The notes under the pieces were generated by a model. The model did no database searches. It was not told where the DNA came from and saw only the letters and a list, made by a program, of their open reading frames with translations. Below are positions 62,015-64,000 of a stretch of 64,000 bases of DNA, piece by piece. The position numbers and the translations under genes were made by a program. How positions within the stretch are numbered: position 1 is the first letter of the stretch; every line of letters begins with the position of its first letter. This stretch comes from Marinobacter subterrani (GTDB lineage Bacteria > Pseudomonadota > Gammaproteobacteria > Pseudomonadales > Oleiphilaceae), in NCBI RefSeq assembly GCF_001045555.1, contig NZ_LFBU01000001.1:2852001-2916000 (forward strand), read 5' to 3'.

Positions 62015-62807
62015 AATGGATCCTTTCTCCGGAATCCAGGTTCATCATGGTCAGCGCACCGCCCCAGACACAGCCGGTGTCCAGACCAATAAAGCGCTCA
62101 ATACCGGTTTTGCCTTCCAGCGCTGCCCAGTGCCCGAACACCACCCGCGTATCATCGCGGCGGGGAAAGCGGAACCAGGGCGCAAAGCCCTCCGGTGCGT
62201 CATCCTCGGATTCCTTGGTGGCCAGTTCCAGGGTGCCGTCCTCGGCGATGAACCGCATGCGGGTAAAATAATTGGTAATCACCCGCCACCGGTCCATGCC
62301 CGCCAGGTGGCCATCCCAGCACTCCGGCTGATTGCCGTACATGTGGGTAAAGTATTCTTCGGCGGCCGGGCCACGGATTACCTCTTCCACCTCACGGGCA
62401 TAGCCCATGGCCTGGTCCACGGACCAGATATGCGGCAGACCGGCGTGCGCCATGACAAGATTGCGGGCCGGATCATGAATGCACAGGTTCTGTTGGCGGA
62501 GCCAGTTGACCAGCCTGTGGAGATCAGGCGCCTCCAGAATGTCACTCAAGGTGTCTTTCCGGCGGGTCTCGTGGCCACCCAGAGCAACCGCCATCAGGTG
62601 CAGGTCGTGATTGCCCAGTACCACCACCGCAGAGGTGGCCAGGCTTTCGATATACCGCAGGGTTTGCAGCGACGAAGGGCCCCGGTTGATCAGGTCCCCG
62701 GCTACCCACAACCGGTCGCGCGACGGGGAGAAGTCCACCTTGGCCAGAACATCCCGGAGGCGGTCGTAACAGCCCTGAATATCGCCAATGGCGTAGTCAG
62801 TCATCAC
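62004..62807 (-). CDS. apaH: Bis(5'-nucleosyl)-tetraphosphatase (symmetrical)
   Basis: The 267-residue metallophosphatase hydrolyses Ap4A and can decap Np4-capped RNA. Metal-binding motifs are YAIGDIQGCYD (5-15), WVAGDLINRGPSS, VLGNHDLH and VFGHWA. It overlaps rsmA by 11 bases. ApaG, often encoded between rsmA and apaH, is absent. Confidence 0.96.
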   Translation of the reverse strand: MMTDYAIGDIQGCYDRLRDVLAKVDFSPSRDRLWVAGDLINRGPSSLQTLRYIESLATSAVVVLGNHDLHLMAVALGGHETRRKDTLSDILEAPDLHRLVNWLRQQNLCIHDPARNLVMAHAGLPHIWSVDQAMGYAREVEEVIRGPAAEEYFTHMYGNQPECWDGHLAGMDRWRVITNYFTRMRFIAEDGTLELATKESEDDAPEGFAPWFRFPRRDDTRVVFGHWAALEGKTGIERFIGLDTGCVWGGALTMMNLDSGERIHCDC

Positions 62808-63630
62808 TTACCTCTTTAACAGCGTCGGTCACATGGCCCTTTTCTTCCACCAGCAGGTCTGCGATGGCGACATAATCCGCCAGCCCCAGGTTTTCCGGGC
62901 GCAGGCCATCATTGATTCCCAGGCTCTGCAGCTGCGCGACAGAGACCATCCCGCCCAGGGCCTTGCGCAGGGTCTTCCGACGCGCGTTGAAGGCAGTCCG
63001 AACCACGGCCTGAAGGGTTGTCAGATCCCTGGCAGGGTGCGGCAAGGTCTCGTGGGGCACCAGCCGGACAATGGCCGAATCCACCTTGGGCGCCGGCCGG
63101 AAAGCGCCGGGGCCAACTTCAAACAGCGGCTGAACCCGGCAGAAATACTGGGTCATGATACCAAGGCGGCCGTAATTGTTGTCACCCGGTACCGCCGCCA
63201 TCCTCTGCACCACCTCTTTCTGCAGCATGAAGTGCATGTCCTGCACCACGCCCGCCTGCGCCAGCAGGTGGAAGATCAGGGGCGTGGAGATGTTGTACGG
63301 CAGATTACCGATAATCCGCAGGGGCCGGTCCACCATCAGTTGGCTGAAGTCGAACTTGAGCGCGTCTGCCTCGTGAATCCGGAATTCCGGGTAGTTGAAG
63401 AACTTGGTCCGCAGCACCGGAATCAGATCCCGGTCCAGTTCCACCACCTGCAGCCGCGGGTTCACCGCCAGAATTTCCTCGGTTAGCGCGCCCAGGCCGG
63501 GGCCAATTTCCACGATGGCGTCATCGGGCCTGGGGTTGATGGCGCGAATAATCTGCTCAATCACGCCCGGGTCGTGGAGAAAATTCTGGCCAAATCTTTT
63601 TCGGGCCTGGTGGCCGGCTTTATTACTCAC
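62797..63630 (-). CDS. rsmA: 16S rRNA (adenine-1518/1519-N6) dimethyltransferase
   Basis: The 277-residue enzyme dimethylates two adjacent adenines in helix 45 of 16S rRNA. Motifs are [34 protein letters not shown] and [12 protein letters not shown]. The start overlaps the pdxA stop as ATGA. The C-terminus is about 10-15 residues longer and acidic. Confidence 0.97.
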   Translation of the reverse strand: MSNKAGHQARKRFGQNFLHDPGVIEQIIRAINPRPDDAIVEIGPGLGALTEEILAVNPRLQVVELDRDLIPVLRTKFFNYPEFRIHEADALKFDFSQLMVDRPLRIIGNLPYNISTPLIFHLLAQAGVVQDMHFMLQKEVVQRMAAVPGDNNYGRLGIMTQYFCRVQPLFEVGPGAFRPAPKVDSAIVRLVPHETLPHPARDLTTLQAVVRTAFNARRKTLRKALGGMVSVAQLQSLGINDGLRPENLGLADYVAIADLLVEEKGHVTDAVKEVSDD

Positions 63631-64000
63631 GAAAGCGTCTCTTGATTGGCGGATTTAAGACAGCGGGCCATGTGCCCAGCCACTCCGATCGCCGCGTGCA
63701 GACTGCCGGAATCGGCCCGACCGGTGCCGGCCAGATCCAGGGCCGTGCCATGGTCGACAGACGTCCGGACAATCGGCAGGCCAAGGGTAATGTTCACAGC
63801 GCGCCCGAAACCCTGGAACTTCAGTACCGGCAATCCCTGGTCATGATACATCGCCAGAACGGCGTCGGCCTGATCGAGCCAGTGCGGCGTGAACAGGGTA
63901 TCCGCCGGCAGCGGCCCGGTCAGCACCAGGCCTTCGGCCCGCAGTTTATTCAGGGTTGGCTCGATGATGTCAATTTCCTCACGGCCAAGGTGACCGCCTT
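63627..64000 (-). CDS. pdxA: 4-hydroxythreonine-4-phosphate dehydrogenase (3' part only)
   Basis: The frame continues beyond the window, so only the last ~124 residues are seen. [39 protein letters not shown] and [17 protein letters not shown] are PdxA hallmarks, with metal-binding His. The enzyme acts in pyridoxal 5'-phosphate synthesis. It overlaps rsmA by 4 bases, the conserved pdxA-rsmA order. Confidence 0.95.
   Translation of the reverse strand, partial: GGHLGREEIDIIEPTLNKLRAEGLVLTGPLPADTLFTPHWLDQADAVLAMYHDQGLPVLKFQGFGRAVNITLGLPIVRTSVDHGTALDLAGTGRADSGSLHAAIGVAGHMARCLKSANQETLS

Noticed and set aside
1..64000. tRNA, rRNA, CRISPR array or phage genes
   Set aside because: I found no cloverleaf-like, rRNA-like or phage-structural sequence by reading; a tRNAscan or Infernal run would be decisive.

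Overview
The window looks like chromosomal DNA of a GC-rich marine gammaproteobacterium, most likely Marinobacter or a close relative. This is inferred from gene content and order (aroQ-accBC-prmA-DUF3426-dusB-fis-purHD, rsmA-apaH, a 530-residue Pseudomonas-type isocitrate lyase, DUF3301, DUF423) and not from any marker search. I saw no rRNA, tRNA, CRISPR array, phage or intact insertion sequence. Most of the window is ordinary housekeeping sequence with accessory islands between.

Layout. 1-5.4 kb: end of ppa, then a c-di-GMP module: a LapD-like degenerate GGDEF/EAL receptor with a DUF2333 protein, divergent from a two-receiver diguanylate cyclase. 5.7-14.7 kb: aroQ, accB, accC, prmA, a zinc-ribbon/DUF3426 protein, dusB-fis, purH, purD. 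14.8-18.8 kb: a lipoprotein hydrolase, a CPA2 antiporter and an EgtB-like non-haem iron enzyme. 19.2-24.2 kb: an unusual surface-protein cluster. It holds an AAA+ regulator with altered sigma-54 motifs, an outer-membrane beta-barrel and, convergent to them, a four-gene operon. That operon encodes a Asp-Asn-Ser repeat protein, two small secreted proteins and an exported C39 cysteine peptidase. 24.6-31.5 kb: aceA, dauA with a small ribbon-helix-helix regulator, a ChaN-like lipoprotein, a SIMPL protein and a GH84 glycosidase. 32-40 kb: a TRAP transporter, a cyclopropane-synthase/FAD-reductase pair, a dihydrolipoamide-dehydrogenase-like protein and a LysE exporter. 40-48.6 kb: DAHP synthase behind an aromatic-residue leader peptide and attenuator, a secretin-domain protein, a membrane J-protein, an RND pump and an AraC regulator. 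48.7-57 kb: a PAS-GGDEF-EAL protein, lipase with its foldase, a histidine kinase and response regulator, and a PstS-OmpA fusion. 57-64 kb: aminotransferase, inositol-monophosphatase-like protein, a repeat-rich intergenic region, slmA, thiG-thiS, DUF423, apaH, rsmA and the end of pdxA.

The best candidate for an undescribed system is 19.2-24.2 kb. The parts resemble the Pseudomonas Fap functional-amyloid machinery (C39 peptidase, beta-barrel of the FapF/phenol-MetA class, secreted repeat protein). However, the structural protein is built from Asp-Asn-Ser triplets, and the three secreted proteins share a curlin-like C-terminal Q-N...V-x-Q motif. One of them carries a double-glycine-like leader sequence that the neighbouring C39 peptidase could cut. 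A sigma-54-like -24/-12 element precedes the operon.

Two other strong observations follow. The first is a 45-residue leader peptide with nine aromatic codons in eleven, upstream of a terminator and the DAHP synthase gene. The second is a set of palindromic repeats: a 30-bp hairpin family with compensatory changes at 13.35, 13.40 and 60.45 kb, and two 112-114 bp palindromes around 59.4-59.7 kb that share a core but have unrelated self-complementary stems.
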